In this document: one piece after another, positions 38,687 to 48,048 of the stretch
Position numbering within the stretch: the stretch's first letter is position 1
Layout: each line of letters opens with the position of its first letter
Origin: Clostridiales bacterium
Lineage (GTDB): Bacteria; Bacillota; Clostridia; Peptostreptococcales; Acidaminobacteraceae
Direction: 5' to 3'
Length of the DNA stretch: 64,000 bases
Assembly (NCBI GenBank): GCA_016342415.1
Contig: JAEIOD010000021.1
Span: 30,767-94,766 of the forward strand
The notes under the pieces: model-generated
Databases searched by the model: none
Told to the model about the DNA's origin: nothing
The model's input: only the letters and a program-made list of their open reading frames with translations
Translations under genes and position numbers: made by a program

Positions 38687-39595
38687 ATGAAAAAACTGCA
38701 TAAAAAAATTCTGAAAGTGATAAAAGAACCTCGATTGGCACTCATATACTTTTCAGATTGGCGACTTTTTCATGTGTTGCCAGACAAACTTTACATTAAA
38801 ATGAAGTATAGATTGTATATGAATAAAAAACTAAATTTAAAAGAACCGAAATATTATAACGAAAAATTGCAATGGTTAAAATTAAATATCATAAATCCTG
38901 AGTATACGACTTATGTCGATAAATATGCCGTTAGAAAACACATCGAAAAAAAAATTGGTCACAAATATCTGATACCACTAATTGGCGTGTTTGATCAAGT
39001 CTCTGATATACCATGGGATGACCTTCCAAATAAGTTTGTCTTAAAATGCACTCATAGTTCTACAACCAATATTATCTGTTCTGATAAAAACCTTTTGGAT
39101 GTTGAGTCTGCTAAAAGAAAGTTATCCAAATGGATGAAAACAAACTATTTCTGGTACGGCAGAGAATGGCCATACAAAAAAGTTGTTCCAAAAATCGTAT
39201 GTGAAGCCTATCTCGGAGATGAAAAAAATGTACCTTGTGACTACAAAGTATCTTGTTTCAATGGGAAGGCTAAGCTTATTGACTTACATCAAAACCGATT
39301 TACAGACAAACATTCTTTAGATTACTACGATATCGATTGGACCCTTACCGACATTTCAAAAAAAATTATTCCAAACTCCCGTCAATCGGCTGAAAAGCCC
39401 AGTTGTTATGATGAGATGATTTCTTTGTCTGAACTGTTGGCCGCCGATTTCAAGTTTCTACGTGTTGATTGGTATGTTGTTGAAAATAAACTATACTTTG
39501 GTGAAATGACTATTTATCCAGGAGCTGGATTTAATGGATTTGTAGATGAAAGAGATGAATTGCTTCTAGGAAGTTGGATAGACTTGAATCCATAA
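38687..39595 (+). CDS. TupA-like ATP-grasp protein of polysaccharide biosynthesis
   Basis: About 302 residues of the TupA-like ATPgrasp family, found in capsule and teichuronopeptide gene clusters. Visible family features are the N-terminal LNLKEPKYYNEKLQWLKL, then TTYVDKYAVRKHI, KFVLKCTHSS, CEAYLGDEKNVPCDYKVSCF and a late (L)AADFKFLRVDWYVV with LYFGEMTIYPGAGF. Members are thought to ligate amino acids or modify sugars using ATP. The ATG at 38687 has GGAGG upstream; an upstream extension would read into the IS110 flank. It is the only plus-strand gene of the locus and converges on the next gene with a 1-bp gap. Confidence 0.8.
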   Translation: MKKLHKKILKVIKEPRLALIYFSDWRLFHVLPDKLYIKMKYRLYMNKKLNLKEPKYYNEKLQWLKLNIINPEYTTYVDKYAVRKHIEKKIGHKYLIPLIGVFDQVSDIPWDDLPNKFVLKCTHSSTTNIICSDKNLLDVESAKRKLSKWMKTNYFWYGREWPYKKVVPKIVCEAYLGDEKNVPCDYKVSCFNGKAKLIDLHQNRFTDKHSLDYYDIDWTLTDISKKIIPNSRQSAEKPSCYDEMISLSELLAADFKFLRVDWYVVENKLYFGEMTIYPGAGFNGFVDERDELLLGSWIDLNP

Positions 39596-39618
39596 ACTAT
39601 TTCATTATGGATTCAAGT
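39582..39618. terminator. Shared stem formed by the 3' ends of two convergent genes
   Basis: ACTTGAATCCATAA (39582-39595) and TTATGGATTCAAGT (39605-39618) are a perfect 14-bp inverted repeat with a 9-nt loop. Each arm contains coding sequence of one gene, so one hairpin can end both transcripts. The T-tracts are weak. Confidence 0.6.
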
Positions 39619-40268
39619 ATTTCTATGTTTGTGTTAATCGTTTGATGCATGTCTATATATGAAATAGATGGTATATCATTTCTGATTGCTTTCATATTCT
39701 TATCTCGTCTTCTTATAAAAGTCCTCAACTCTTCGTTTGTCATGTTCTTCAGAAACTTCGGATTGTCGTCTCTAGAATTAATTCTATTTATTGAAGTTTC
39801 AATATCAACATCACACCCTATATAACTTAGATTGTATTTAACTCTTACAACTTCCAGTATTTTATCTATTTTAATTGTATAAAGGGTCTTATCAAATACA
39901 TGACAAAAATACTGAATAAAACCTTCTGACATGAGCACATAATCACAATTCCTATTTTTAACGACACGCTTAAAAAGCCAATTGTACCTTACTATCCTCA
40001 ACATTTTGATAAAATAATTTACAGATTTATTTTTGAGCATTAGTTTTAGACCTAGAGCCATCAGTTGATAATTGAGACTGAATTCTTTATAGTCAAATAT
40101 AGCTCCAATAAGTTCTACCATTTTAAATACTCTATTTTTAACTGATAAAATTTCAGTTTCTACACATACTCTATATCCTTTTGCTTCTAATCGTTTCTTT
40201 CATGTTTCTACAAGAGTTGTTTTACCGCATCCCGGTAAACCGTTAAATTCAATTACAACTGACATCAT
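39597..40268 (-). pseudogene. P-loop kinase interrupted by one in-frame TGA
   Basis: From ATG 40268 (AGGTGG upstream) the frame reads a Walker A motif (FNGLPGCGKTTLVET). It then meets a single TGA at 40200-40202, codon 23. It continues without further lesion for 200 codons (KKRLEAKGYRVCVETEILSV, then YIGCDVDIETSINRINSRDD, then SYIDMH). The shape resembles small P-loop kinases of the thymidylate-kinase/AAA_33 type. The start lies 12 bp after the APH-like gene, so it belongs to the polysaccharide operon. Either it is a fresh pseudogene, or the TGA is read through. A remnant starting at ATG 40121 would lack the P-loop and be inactive. Confidence 0.75.
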
Positions 40269-40280
40269 ATTCACCACCTA

Positions 40281-41219
40281 TCAAATATTAACTGCATACC
40301 ATTGATCATAAGCTTTACGATTCATCAATATCTCTTCTATAAACTCAACTAATATTTTTCTTTGTTCCAATGTCAAATCCCTTCTAGTCAACCGGCCTAA
40401 TATTTTTCGGAGCAATATTACCTTTATTTGAATCTTATATCCCGATGCATTTAACTCTACAATTTCACTGAGTTCTGTTATATATTTATCAAATAAGGTT
40501 TGATCAAATTCAAATGTTTGCAAATCAAAACACAAATCTATTATGTCTATCAGAAACCACTTCTGATCACTCTTAACAAACTCGAAATCACATAAAACCA
40601 ATTGATTGTCTTTGTTCAGTATCATATTATTGTACCGAAAAAGATCATTATGAGTTTGTAATGATACATTGGTTTTCTTACTAACAATAAGTGCTTTAAG
40701 TAAAAAGAGATAACATTTAATCAGTAACAATAAATGAGTTGGCCCATCAACTACCTTATGTGACCATCTTAGGATTTTCATCGGTATATTTCTTTTAATA
40801 AAAATGCGATATCTGTAGTAAAAATTGTGTTGAACACGAATATCCGAAGTTTGAAAGGCAATTAAACTAGATATGACATCCTTCTCTTTTAGTTCATCTT
40901 TACGAGATATCATATAATCTTCAATATGTTCGAACAAAATATAGTTTTTACCGTCAGTTTTTAACATTTCGGGAAATAGAAATAATCTTTTATCCGATTG
41001 AAGCAACTGACGATTAACTTCTATTTCATTTTTAAAGCAGACGAACTTGTCCCTTCTGATATAATTAATCAGTCTTCTTATACCCGACTCGCCATAGAAT
41101 TTCAAAATATAGGTCTTTTCATGAGTTTTTAATAAAAAAACAGTTGGACTGATATTTTCGAGTGAAATGATTTCTAAATCTAGTTCTTCTAGTACCTGCT
41201 CCAATGACTTCCAACTCAT
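40281..41219 (-). CDS. Aminoglycoside-phosphotransferase-fold kinase of the polysaccharide locus
   Basis: A 312-residue protein with the APH/choline-kinase fold. An N-terminal lobe with TYILKFYGE (candidate ATP-binding Lys) is followed by the catalytic loop THNDLFRYNNMI (HxDxxxxN) and a metal-binding LVLCDFEFV. It has no signal peptide or membrane helix. In surface-glycan clusters such kinases may phosphorylate a sugar or lipid-linked intermediate; the substrate here is unknown. It follows the flippase gene by 18 bp behind AAAGGA and uses a TGA stop just before the next gene's ribosome site. TGA is therefore a normal stop in this operon. Confidence 0.7.
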   Translation of the reverse strand: MSWKSLEQVLEELDLEIISLENISPTVFLLKTHEKTYILKFYGESGIRRLINYIRRDKFVCFKNEIEVNRQLLQSDKRLFLFPEMLKTDGKNYILFEHIEDYMISRKDELKEKDVISSLIAFQTSDIRVQHNFYYRYRIFIKRNIPMKILRWSHKVVDGPTHLLLLIKCYLFLLKALIVSKKTNVSLQTHNDLFRYNNMILNKDNQLVLCDFEFVKSDQKWFLIDIIDLCFDLQTFEFDQTLFDKYITELSEIVELNASGYKIQIKVILLRKILGRLTRRDLTLEQRKILVEFIEEILMNRKAYDQWYAVNI

Positions 41220-41237
41220 CTTTAATCCTTTCTGTTG

Positions 41238-42731
41238 TTATTCAGATTTATTTCTCAAATTGTTTTTTATCCAAGCTATTGTTAAAAATGATTTGATTAA
41301 CGGTTTATACCATATATAAGATAACACCAGATAGACAGCTAGAATAAAGAATTTATACAGAAAATTGCTGATATTAAATACAGTATCATACTTCGAATAA
41401 CTAAATATCAAACCCAGTAGCAAAAATAACATGCTTGTTAAAATAACTTTGACCATATCATATACTTTGTAACCATCAAAGGGATACTTTTTAGTAATCA
41501 TTACAACGATTATAACGGTTATAACTTTTGAAACTGCAAAGGAGATTGCACCACCATACATACCATACAAGGGGATCAATATTGCTGCTAAAAATATATT
41601 CGATAAACTCCCGGTAATTGTAGCTATAAAAATTTTTTTTGAAGCTTCCTTGTAATAAAATAAAATATTAACATAAAAATAGTAAAGTGATTTAATTGAA
41701 AATCCAAAGACAAATATAGGGATAATTGTCCAAGCAGTAACATATTGATCATTGATTAACAGTAGAATAACATCTTGAGAAAACAATCCTATTATCATAT
41801 AGATGATAGAATAACATACCAATAATACCTTTGTTAAGTTAACAATTTCATTTTTATTACTCTCAGATTGATCACCTAACATTTCAAAGAACCAGGGTTT
41901 AAACGCCTTATTGACTGCGACCTGTATCGTATCAATCAACGTACCAAATTGTAATGACACACTATAGATCCCAACAAGAGCTAGCGAGTTGCTACTATTT
42001 AAAAAAATATTCGATATCAGAGAAGCAATTCGTGTTGATAAATTATGAGGTAGGATTGGGACCGAATATTTAAGCACCTCTTTTAAAATCTTATAATCCA
42101 GACAAAACTCAATCAAATCATACTTTTTAAGGTCAAAAATAACGAAAGCAAAATATATCACATTTAAAATGAGTTGAACCAACATAATACCCATGGCACC
42201 AAGATTAAAAACCGCAATGAAAACAATATTCATACTGGCTTGCGCTAGAAAAAAAATGATATTAACCGTTACAGCCTTCGGACCATTCTGCATTGCCATC
42301 AAGACGTTGTAATGCATGGTATGAATCGCAAGAAAAGTAATCGATAACAATGCAATAAAAACAAGAGGAAAAAAGGTCATATTGTCAAAAAACAAAGTTT
42401 GTAGCAAGCTTCTGAATAGTAAGCTTAATGTCAAAAAAACCGTGCCTGATATTAATATAAATGAAAAAACACTACCATGAAATCTTTTGAGTTTCCTGTG
42501 ATCTTTTTTGTAGTCTACATAAAATCTTATAATCGCGGCATACAAGGATAAAGCTACAATAAAGACCATCACATTAATAAAGCCATTTAATAGATTTATG
42601 GTACCATAGTCTTCTGGAGTTAAAAAAAAGGTGTAAATCGGCATCAAAAGAAATCCAAAACCTTTCATAAGGATGGAACTGAAAACATACAAGAATGAAT
42701 TTTTAACGACTCTTTCTTTTGCATTCATCAT
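41238..42731 (-). CDS. Wzx-type polysaccharide flippase
   Basis: A 497-residue polytopic membrane protein with about 14 predicted helices, of the polysaccharide transport (PST) branch of the MOP superfamily. The N-terminus (VVKNSFLYVFSSILMKGFGF, then LMPIYTFFLTPEDYGTINLL) is typical of Wzx/RfbX. It would flip undecaprenyl-linked repeat units across the membrane. It is the partner of the Wzy-like protein at 54531. GGAGAG precedes the ATG. Confidence 0.9.
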   Translation of the reverse strand: MMNAKERVVKNSFLYVFSSILMKGFGFLLMPIYTFFLTPEDYGTINLLNGFINVMVFIVALSLYAAIIRFYVDYKKDHRKLKRFHGSVFSFILISGTVFLTLSLLFRSLLQTLFFDNMTFFPLVFIALLSITFLAIHTMHYNVLMAMQNGPKAVTVNIIFFLAQASMNIVFIAVFNLGAMGIMLVQLILNVIYFAFVIFDLKKYDLIEFCLDYKILKEVLKYSVPILPHNLSTRIASLISNIFLNSSNSLALVGIYSVSLQFGTLIDTIQVAVNKAFKPWFFEMLGDQSESNKNEIVNLTKVLLVCYSIIYMIIGLFSQDVILLLINDQYVTAWTIIPIFVFGFSIKSLYYFYVNILFYYKEASKKIFIATITGSLSNIFLAAILIPLYGMYGGAISFAVSKVITVIIVVMITKKYPFDGYKVYDMVKVILTSMLFLLLGLIFSYSKYDTVFNISNFLYKFFILAVYLVLSYIWYKPLIKSFLTIAWIKNNLRNKSE

Positions 42732-42761
42732 CTACTCTCCAAACACTTTTTAATTAAACCA

Positions 42762-43910
42762 CTACAATTTCGAGTTTATAAAATCGATAATACCTTTGGC
42801 TCTTTTGCTGATATCTAACGTTTTTGCTTTTATAAGCGCTCCTTTGGATAAACGTTTTCTTAGATCATGATTGTTATAGAGAAGTTCAATCGACTCCGAG
42901 ATTGATTTTATATTTTTGGTATCAATTCTGATGGAACATGTATCATCTAGGATATCATCATTAAAAGATTCATAGGACGATATAACAGGCAAACCGCAGG
43001 CTATTGCCTCGACGATAGCATTACAACACCCTTCTGCAACTGTTGGTAATACAAAAACATCTGCTGCAGACAACATTTCAGGAATCAAATCGTGATGAAG
43101 TTCACCTTGAAACAAGATCCCTTCACAAGTAGGCGCCATATTGCCAGTACCAATAAAAATTGATTTAACCTTGTTTGAAGCAATACTCTCAATTGCATCT
43201 GATAATCTCTTTGAACCTTTTATTTCCGTAAAACTACCAACAAAAGCTACTATAAAATCTGTTTTGGGAAAATTCCATTTGTCTCTCATTTCCATCCTAT
43301 TTCGAGGATAGAACTTTGTTTGATCTACTGCATTGGGAAATACTTTAATTTCATCTTCAGAAAAAAGGTTTTGATCCAGTAATATTTTTTTATTATCGCT
43401 CGATACAGAAATAACACCTTTGATATTTTCAAGCAATCCTTTTGTTTTTTCCAAACCCAAATAATCAATGGTATAATTCGTATTTTCACCGTATGCTAAA
43501 AAAGCTGGCAAGTCAAATTTCTTTGACATCTGACTGGCGACAATACCAGAAGGATAAATAAAGTGTCCATAAACTAGGTCAAATTCCTGATGGTGATTTT
43601 TCATCCATCTAAGACTTACCTTAATAAAACTATTTAATGTCCACTTAGCTGTATTAAAAAAAAACAATCTTCTTGTCGAATAAGATATAAATCTTGGACA
43701 TTCCAATTGAATCAATCCTTTTTTTGTGTGTTTTTGCCATCTGACCGGTTTCAATTTATCGTTTCTTATAAGAGCTGCAGTTAGAGAATTTGGATTAAGA
43801 ACCGTTACGTCTATCCCCATATCAACAAATTGAGAAACCAATTGATCTACAAATAAATAACGAGGCGATGTTTCTGTTGGATACTGCTCTGAAATAACAC
43901 AAATCTTCAT
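42762..43910 (-). CDS. GT4-family glycosyltransferase
   Basis: About 382 residues with two Rossmann halves (GT-B fold). The N-terminal half starts MKICVISEQYPTETSPRYLF. The C-terminal half has FVGSFTEIKGSKRL, LPTVAEGCCNAIVEAIACGL and PVISSYES, the EX7E-type signature of GT4. The ATG at 43910 lies behind AAGGAG and 4 bp after the stop of the upstream gene. It adds one sugar to the lipid-linked repeat unit; donor unknown. Confidence 0.9.
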   Translation of the reverse strand: MKICVISEQYPTETSPRYLFVDQLVSQFVDMGIDVTVLNPNSLTAALIRNDKLKPVRWQKHTKKGLIQLECPRFISYSTRRLFFFNTAKWTLNSFIKVSLRWMKNHHQEFDLVYGHFIYPSGIVASQMSKKFDLPAFLAYGENTNYTIDYLGLEKTKGLLENIKGVISVSSDNKKILLDQNLFSEDEIKVFPNAVDQTKFYPRNRMEMRDKWNFPKTDFIVAFVGSFTEIKGSKRLSDAIESIASNKVKSIFIGTGNMAPTCEGILFQGELHHDLIPEMLSAADVFVLPTVAEGCCNAIVEAIACGLPVISSYESFNDDILDDTCSIRIDTKNIKSISESIELLYNNHDLRKRLSKGALIKAKTLDISKRAKGIIDFINSKL

Positions 43911-43914
43911 CTTA

Positions 43915-44979
43915 TCACTCCTTGAGAAATTCATTTATCTTTTCAATGTAGATCTGATCTTCTTTTAAAATCCTATCCAGCATCTTTTCAGCATTTAAAC
44001 TATACTGTTCCATATCAAGTTTCTGATAATATTCATATATTTTATCTAAAAAATTTTCTTCGTTATAATGCAAACTTATTCCAATTGCATGCTTTTCTAT
44101 CAAATGTCCTGAGAAGATTTCAATATTTCCAATAAGAGGCTTCTTATAAATCAGTGCATCATAAAATTTATTAGCAATTAATTTATCATTATTGAAATTT
44201 GAGACATAATTGAAACACATCATATCAGACGCTTCAATAAAACCCTTCTTTTCCTCACTTCTAAAGCCGCCGGTAAAACTTATATTTTCAATACCCTTAG
44301 CATAGTTTTTAGTAGACTCCAACCATTCACCATTACCATGAAAAACCATTTCAAATCTAGAGTCATTACCAAATGTATCTACTAAATTCTCCAAATATTT
44401 TTTCTCTCTTAAAAGACCAATATAACATACCTTAATCACCTCCGAATTTGATTTGCTTCCCAGACCTACTCTATTTTCCAATTCGTCATATTTGAAATTA
44501 TGAGCTATAACATACTCGGTATTTCGGGGTAATATATCTAAAAATCCTTTAGATGAAATACATGTAAAATATGCGTTTTCAATTAGTTTTTCCAATCTGT
44601 TCTTAAATACGGTTATATACTCATAACTCGCATCTCGATAATCCAATACATATCGATTCTTGTATTCCTTTAATAGCATCTTATACATGCACATACCGGT
44701 CAAAGTTGTTAGAATAACCAGTTTGTCATACTTCTTTTTACGGATGATTTTCTTAGCGAATATACTGAATTTTATAAAGGCCTTTATCTTGAGAACAGGG
44801 TGTAATTCTTCTTTTGAAGGTAAACTTAGAACATGATGATTATTGGGATAGCTCTCATTTTTCTCTGTACGATTCCAATAAATGATTTCGTAGTCTAGTG
44901 CCAAAGCCTCTAAAGCATCGGTATATTTAGATAAATAAGGACATAATTTAATATCATTAATAAATACAATTCCGATCAT
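43915..44979 (-). CDS. Glycosyltransferase, GT-B fold (GT4-like)
   Basis: A 354-residue protein with a GT-B type layout: an N-terminal half starting MIGIVFINDIKLCPYLSKYT and a C-terminal half with VCYIGLLREKKYLENLVDTF, VFHGNGEW and SFTGGFRSEEKKGFIEASD. The usual EX7E motif is weaker than in its neighbour, so activity is inferred from fold and context. It ends in TGA directly before the next gene. Confidence 0.78.
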   Translation of the reverse strand: MIGIVFINDIKLCPYLSKYTDALEALALDYEIIYWNRTEKNESYPNNHHVLSLPSKEELHPVLKIKAFIKFSIFAKKIIRKKKYDKLVILTTLTGMCMYKMLLKEYKNRYVLDYRDASYEYITVFKNRLEKLIENAYFTCISSKGFLDILPRNTEYVIAHNFKYDELENRVGLGSKSNSEVIKVCYIGLLREKKYLENLVDTFGNDSRFEMVFHGNGEWLESTKNYAKGIENISFTGGFRSEEKKGFIEASDMMCFNYVSNFNNDKLIANKFYDALIYKKPLIGNIEIFSGHLIEKHAIGISLHYNEENFLDKIYEYYQKLDMEQYSLNAEKMLDRILKEDQIYIEKINEFLKE

Positions 44980-44991
44980 AATTTTTCCTCT

Positions 44992-45981
44992 TCAATCTAT
45001 TTTTGACTTCCAATAAGGCATTATTATGATTCCCCAAAAACTTCCCAGACCGTAACTGACATGGAGAATACAAAACAAGAACGGTAGAATCAATACCATC
45101 ATTTTCCTGTCTGAAGCCAACAATGCCATTAATATAGCTAAGCCAATGTATGTTATCCAAAGAACAAGTGCCAATTGAGCATAACCGAATATCGAAAATA
45201 TGGTGGTTAACAGTATACTTAATACAAATAGACCGGGAACAAAGTGATATAATGATAAACAGGAGATATTGTATCCTATTGTCAGTCCTATCCAATATCC
45301 ATTTAGAAATTTCTGTTTAATCATAGACTTCAGTGAATTTCTAACATGATGATATGATTCGATTGATGAATCATAACAATATTGATAACCCGCTTTTCTA
45401 ATACGATAACTCATTTCATTATCTTCTGTTCGTCCTAGGTGCTCATTGAATAAACCGACCGATTCAAAGACTTCTCTTTTATAAGTCGGATGTGACATCA
45501 ATTTCACATGAAATCTTCCAACCTTTCTTCTAAAAGGTGCGATACCACTACCAAATAATGAGGTCTCTGCTTTTAACAATGTCTTTTCCCAAAAATTATC
45601 AGTATCTGATACACATACTAAGTGGCCTCCAGAAATAGTTTCTCCAGATTGTATACAAGTCACGTTCTTCTCGATAAAATCACTTGGGATTGTTGAATGT
45701 GCATCTATTCTAGTGATAAGATCACCTTTGTAATGATTGATAGCAACGTTCCAGCCTGTTGCCTGTATTTTTTTTTCGTTTTTCAAAACTTGCACACCCC
45801 AAAACTCCGGGTGATTTTCTTTGAACTCAGACATCATCAGTGCAGTCTCATCCGTTGACATACTGTCTATTAAAACTACTTCGATGAACTCATGCGGATA
45901 TGTCTGTTGACAGATGCACATGAGCAAATCATTTAAATAATCCTGCTCGTTATAGGCTACAACACAAATGGATACTATCAT
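44992..45981 (-). CDS. GT2-family glycosyltransferase with C-terminal membrane segments
   Basis: About 329 residues. The N-terminal GT-A domain has SICVVAYNEQDYLNDLLMCI, IDSMSTDET and the metal-binding RIDAHS, followed by HPTYKREVFESVGLFNE. Three to four membrane helices follow from about residue 225. This layout is like exopolysaccharide transferases such as succinoglycan ExoA. I choose the ATG at 45981 because GGAG is upstream. Confidence 0.9.
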   Translation of the reverse strand: MIVSICVVAYNEQDYLNDLLMCICQQTYPHEFIEVVLIDSMSTDETALMMSEFKENHPEFWGVQVLKNEKKIQATGWNVAINHYKGDLITRIDAHSTIPSDFIEKNVTCIQSGETISGGHLVCVSDTDNFWEKTLLKAETSLFGSGIAPFRRKVGRFHVKLMSHPTYKREVFESVGLFNEHLGRTEDNEMSYRIRKAGYQYCYDSSIESYHHVRNSLKSMIKQKFLNGYWIGLTIGYNISCLSLYHFVPGLFVLSILLTTIFSIFGYAQLALVLWITYIGLAILMALLASDRKMMVLILPFLFCILHVSYGLGSFWGIIIMPYWKSKID

Positions 45982-45999
45982 ATACATCTCCATTATTCT

Positions 46000-47214
46000 C
46001 TATTTATCTTCTAACAAGATTTCTCTTAAACATTCTGAAACATGAACCACATCTTCATCGGTCATAAGTGTATGAAGGGGCAGTGTTATCTCATTTTTAA
46101 ACATTTCGTAAGCATTTGGAAAATCCTTAATATCAAATCCTAAATTGATGTAAGCGGAATGCATTGGTAAAGGTTTATAGTGTACATTGGTTGCAATTTT
46201 ATGGTCAGCCATTTTTTCGATTACTTTATTTCTGTATATGTCATCTTTATCACACAACCTCAATAAAAACAGATGCCCACTTGAAGTCTGCTCATCTGAA
46301 TAATGATGTAGATAATTGACTTCCAATCCTTCTAACAATTTCATATAATGTTCTATCATATTTCGCCTCTTCAAGAGCATTTCAGGATATCTTCTTAATT
46401 GAACCAAACCAAAAGAAGCCATAATATCTGTCATATTGCATTTATAATATGGAGCAACTATATCATATTCCCAAGCGCCCAATTGATGTTTTGTAAACGC
46501 ATCTTTTGATTGCCCATGTAGAGACAGCAACATATACTCATGATATATCTCATCATTATCAATGCCAGCAATATCTTTCCACGTAACAGCACCACCTTCA
46601 GCTGTCGTTAGATTTTTAACTGCATGAAAAGAAAAACTTGTGAAATCCGCTACAGATCCACTCATTTGATTTTTGTAAGTCGCACCAATAGAATGAGCCG
46701 CATCTGCAAGGACAACAATCCGGCCAAATGCTTTTTGAATCATATTTTTGGGTCTAAATAAATGCTTCTTGCTCTCAACAATCTCGAATATCCGGTCATA
46801 ATCACACATCACACCAGCAATATCAACCGGTATAATCACTTTTGTTTTTTCAGTGATGTTATCAGCTATCGCATCATAATCAATATGATAGGATTCTTTC
46901 CCAGAATCAATCAGTACCAATTCAGCACCTGCATGTACAATAACACTGGCTGAGGCCGAGTAAGTATAAACCGATGTGATGACTTCATCACCGGGTCCAA
47001 CACCTAACAACTTAAGTGTCATTTCCATACATGCTGTCGCCGAATTTAAAGCCACCGCTTTCGAAGTGTGACAATACTTAGCAATATTATTCTCAAATAA
47101 CTTTGTTTTTGGACCAGTTGTAATCCACCCTGATTTTAACGTGTCAATAACCTCGTCAATCTCTTCTTGGGTAATGTCCGGTCTTGCAAATCTAATTCTA
47201 CCTAGTCTGTCCAT
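46000..47214 (-). CDS. DegT/DnrJ/EryC1 PLP-dependent sugar aminotransferase
   Basis: A 404-residue enzyme of the DegT family. The N-terminus (RIRFARPDITQEEIDEVIDT, then GWITTGPKTKLFE) and the PLP-lysine region FSFHAVKNLTTAEGGAV are typical. It adds an amino group to a 4-keto (or 3-keto) nucleotide sugar. The membrane dehydratase at 48049 is a plausible source of the 4-keto substrate, so the pair may make a 4-amino-4,6-dideoxy sugar. The ribosome site is AGAGGTG. Confidence 0.93.
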   Translation of the reverse strand: MDRLGRIRFARPDITQEEIDEVIDTLKSGWITTGPKTKLFENNIAKYCHTSKAVALNSATACMEMTLKLLGVGPGDEVITSVYTYSASASVIVHAGAELVLIDSGKESYHIDYDAIADNITEKTKVIIPVDIAGVMCDYDRIFEIVESKKHLFRPKNMIQKAFGRIVVLADAAHSIGATYKNQMSGSVADFTSFSFHAVKNLTTAEGGAVTWKDIAGIDNDEIYHEYMLLSLHGQSKDAFTKHQLGAWEYDIVAPYYKCNMTDIMASFGLVQLRRYPEMLLKRRNMIEHYMKLLEGLEVNYLHHYSDEQTSSGHLFLLRLCDKDDIYRNKVIEKMADHKIATNVHYKPLPMHSAYINLGFDIKDFPNAYEMFKNEITLPLHTLMTDEDVVHVSECLREILLEDK

Positions 47215-47286
47215 CCTATCACCTCTTATTAAATAATAGAGTTACTGTCTTACTACAACTGCTTGATGTGAAATAGCTGATTTGAT

Positions 47287-48039
47287 TTATTTAAGAACTT
47301 CATAAAGTCCAACCTCTTCTCCATTAATCATTTTCTCACCATTTTTATACATCACGTCCAAATACATTTTTGGATCCAGTTTTTTTCTTAAATACCGAAT
47401 TGTTTTATCGAAGTTGAAAACTCTGGAATTTTCTCTATGGACATCTGTTCCTAAAAAATGTATCATATGTTTTTTAATCAATTTCTTAGCTGTTTTTTTC
47501 ACTGTGCGTCCATAGTAACCACTTAAAGATGCCATATTCAATTGCATATATACGCCCATATCAATCAGTTCATCCAAAACATGAATGTTATCCTGTACAA
47601 ACTCATAGCGTTCCGGATGAGCAAAAATGGTTTTGTATCCTTTAAGATTCAGTTTAAAAATATAATCCTTTAACGATTGTGTTTTCCCATAGAACGGACA
47701 TTCAAACAGTAAGTACTTTGTATTGTTTATACCCAAACTTACACCGTTTAACAGTTCATTTACTGTATCAACCGACATGTATATTTCACTCCCCAAATAA
47801 ATATCCACATGGATCTCTTCTTCAATGAGTTTCTTTTTTAACAACAACAGTCTTTCCATTAAAACAGAGGATTCCGTCATATATTTAGGTAATGAATGAT
47901 GAGGTGTCGCTACCATGCTCCGTACCCCCATATCATATGCCTGTTGAATCATATGAACGCTTTCCTCTATAGTTTTAGAGCCATCATCTACTCCAAATAT
48001 AATGTGTGAATGTATATCAAATAATTTTATCTCACCCAT
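47287..48039 (-). CDS. PHP-type protein tyrosine phosphatase (CpsB/CapC/YwqE family)
   Basis: About 250 residues. PHP metal-binding motifs are present: FDIHSHIIFGVDDGS at the N-terminus, ATPHHSLP, FAHPERYEFV and FLGTDVHRENSRV near the C-terminus. The enzyme removes phosphate from the tyrosine-rich tail of the capsule BY-kinase and so tunes chain length. Its likely target is the protein at 51236, which has such a tail. ATG 48039 has better spacing to AAAGGA than ATG 48045. Confidence 0.93.
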   Translation of the reverse strand: MGEIKLFDIHSHIIFGVDDGSKTIEESVHMIQQAYDMGVRSMVATPHHSLPKYMTESSVLMERLLLLKKKLIEEEIHVDIYLGSEIYMSVDTVNELLNGVSLGINNTKYLLFECPFYGKTQSLKDYIFKLNLKGYKTIFAHPERYEFVQDNIHVLDELIDMGVYMQLNMASLSGYYGRTVKKTAKKLIKKHMIHFLGTDVHRENSRVFNFDKTIRYLRKKLDPKMYLDVMYKNGEKMINGEEVGLYEVLK

Positions 48040-48048
48040 AAGCATCCT

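Noticed and set aside
36461..40268. A changed genetic code in which TGA is a sense codon
   Set aside because: TGA serves as the proper stop of intact neighbouring genes at 40281 and 43915, each followed at once by the next gene's ribosome site or start. The IS110 gene also has a TAG and a frameshift, which indicates decay.
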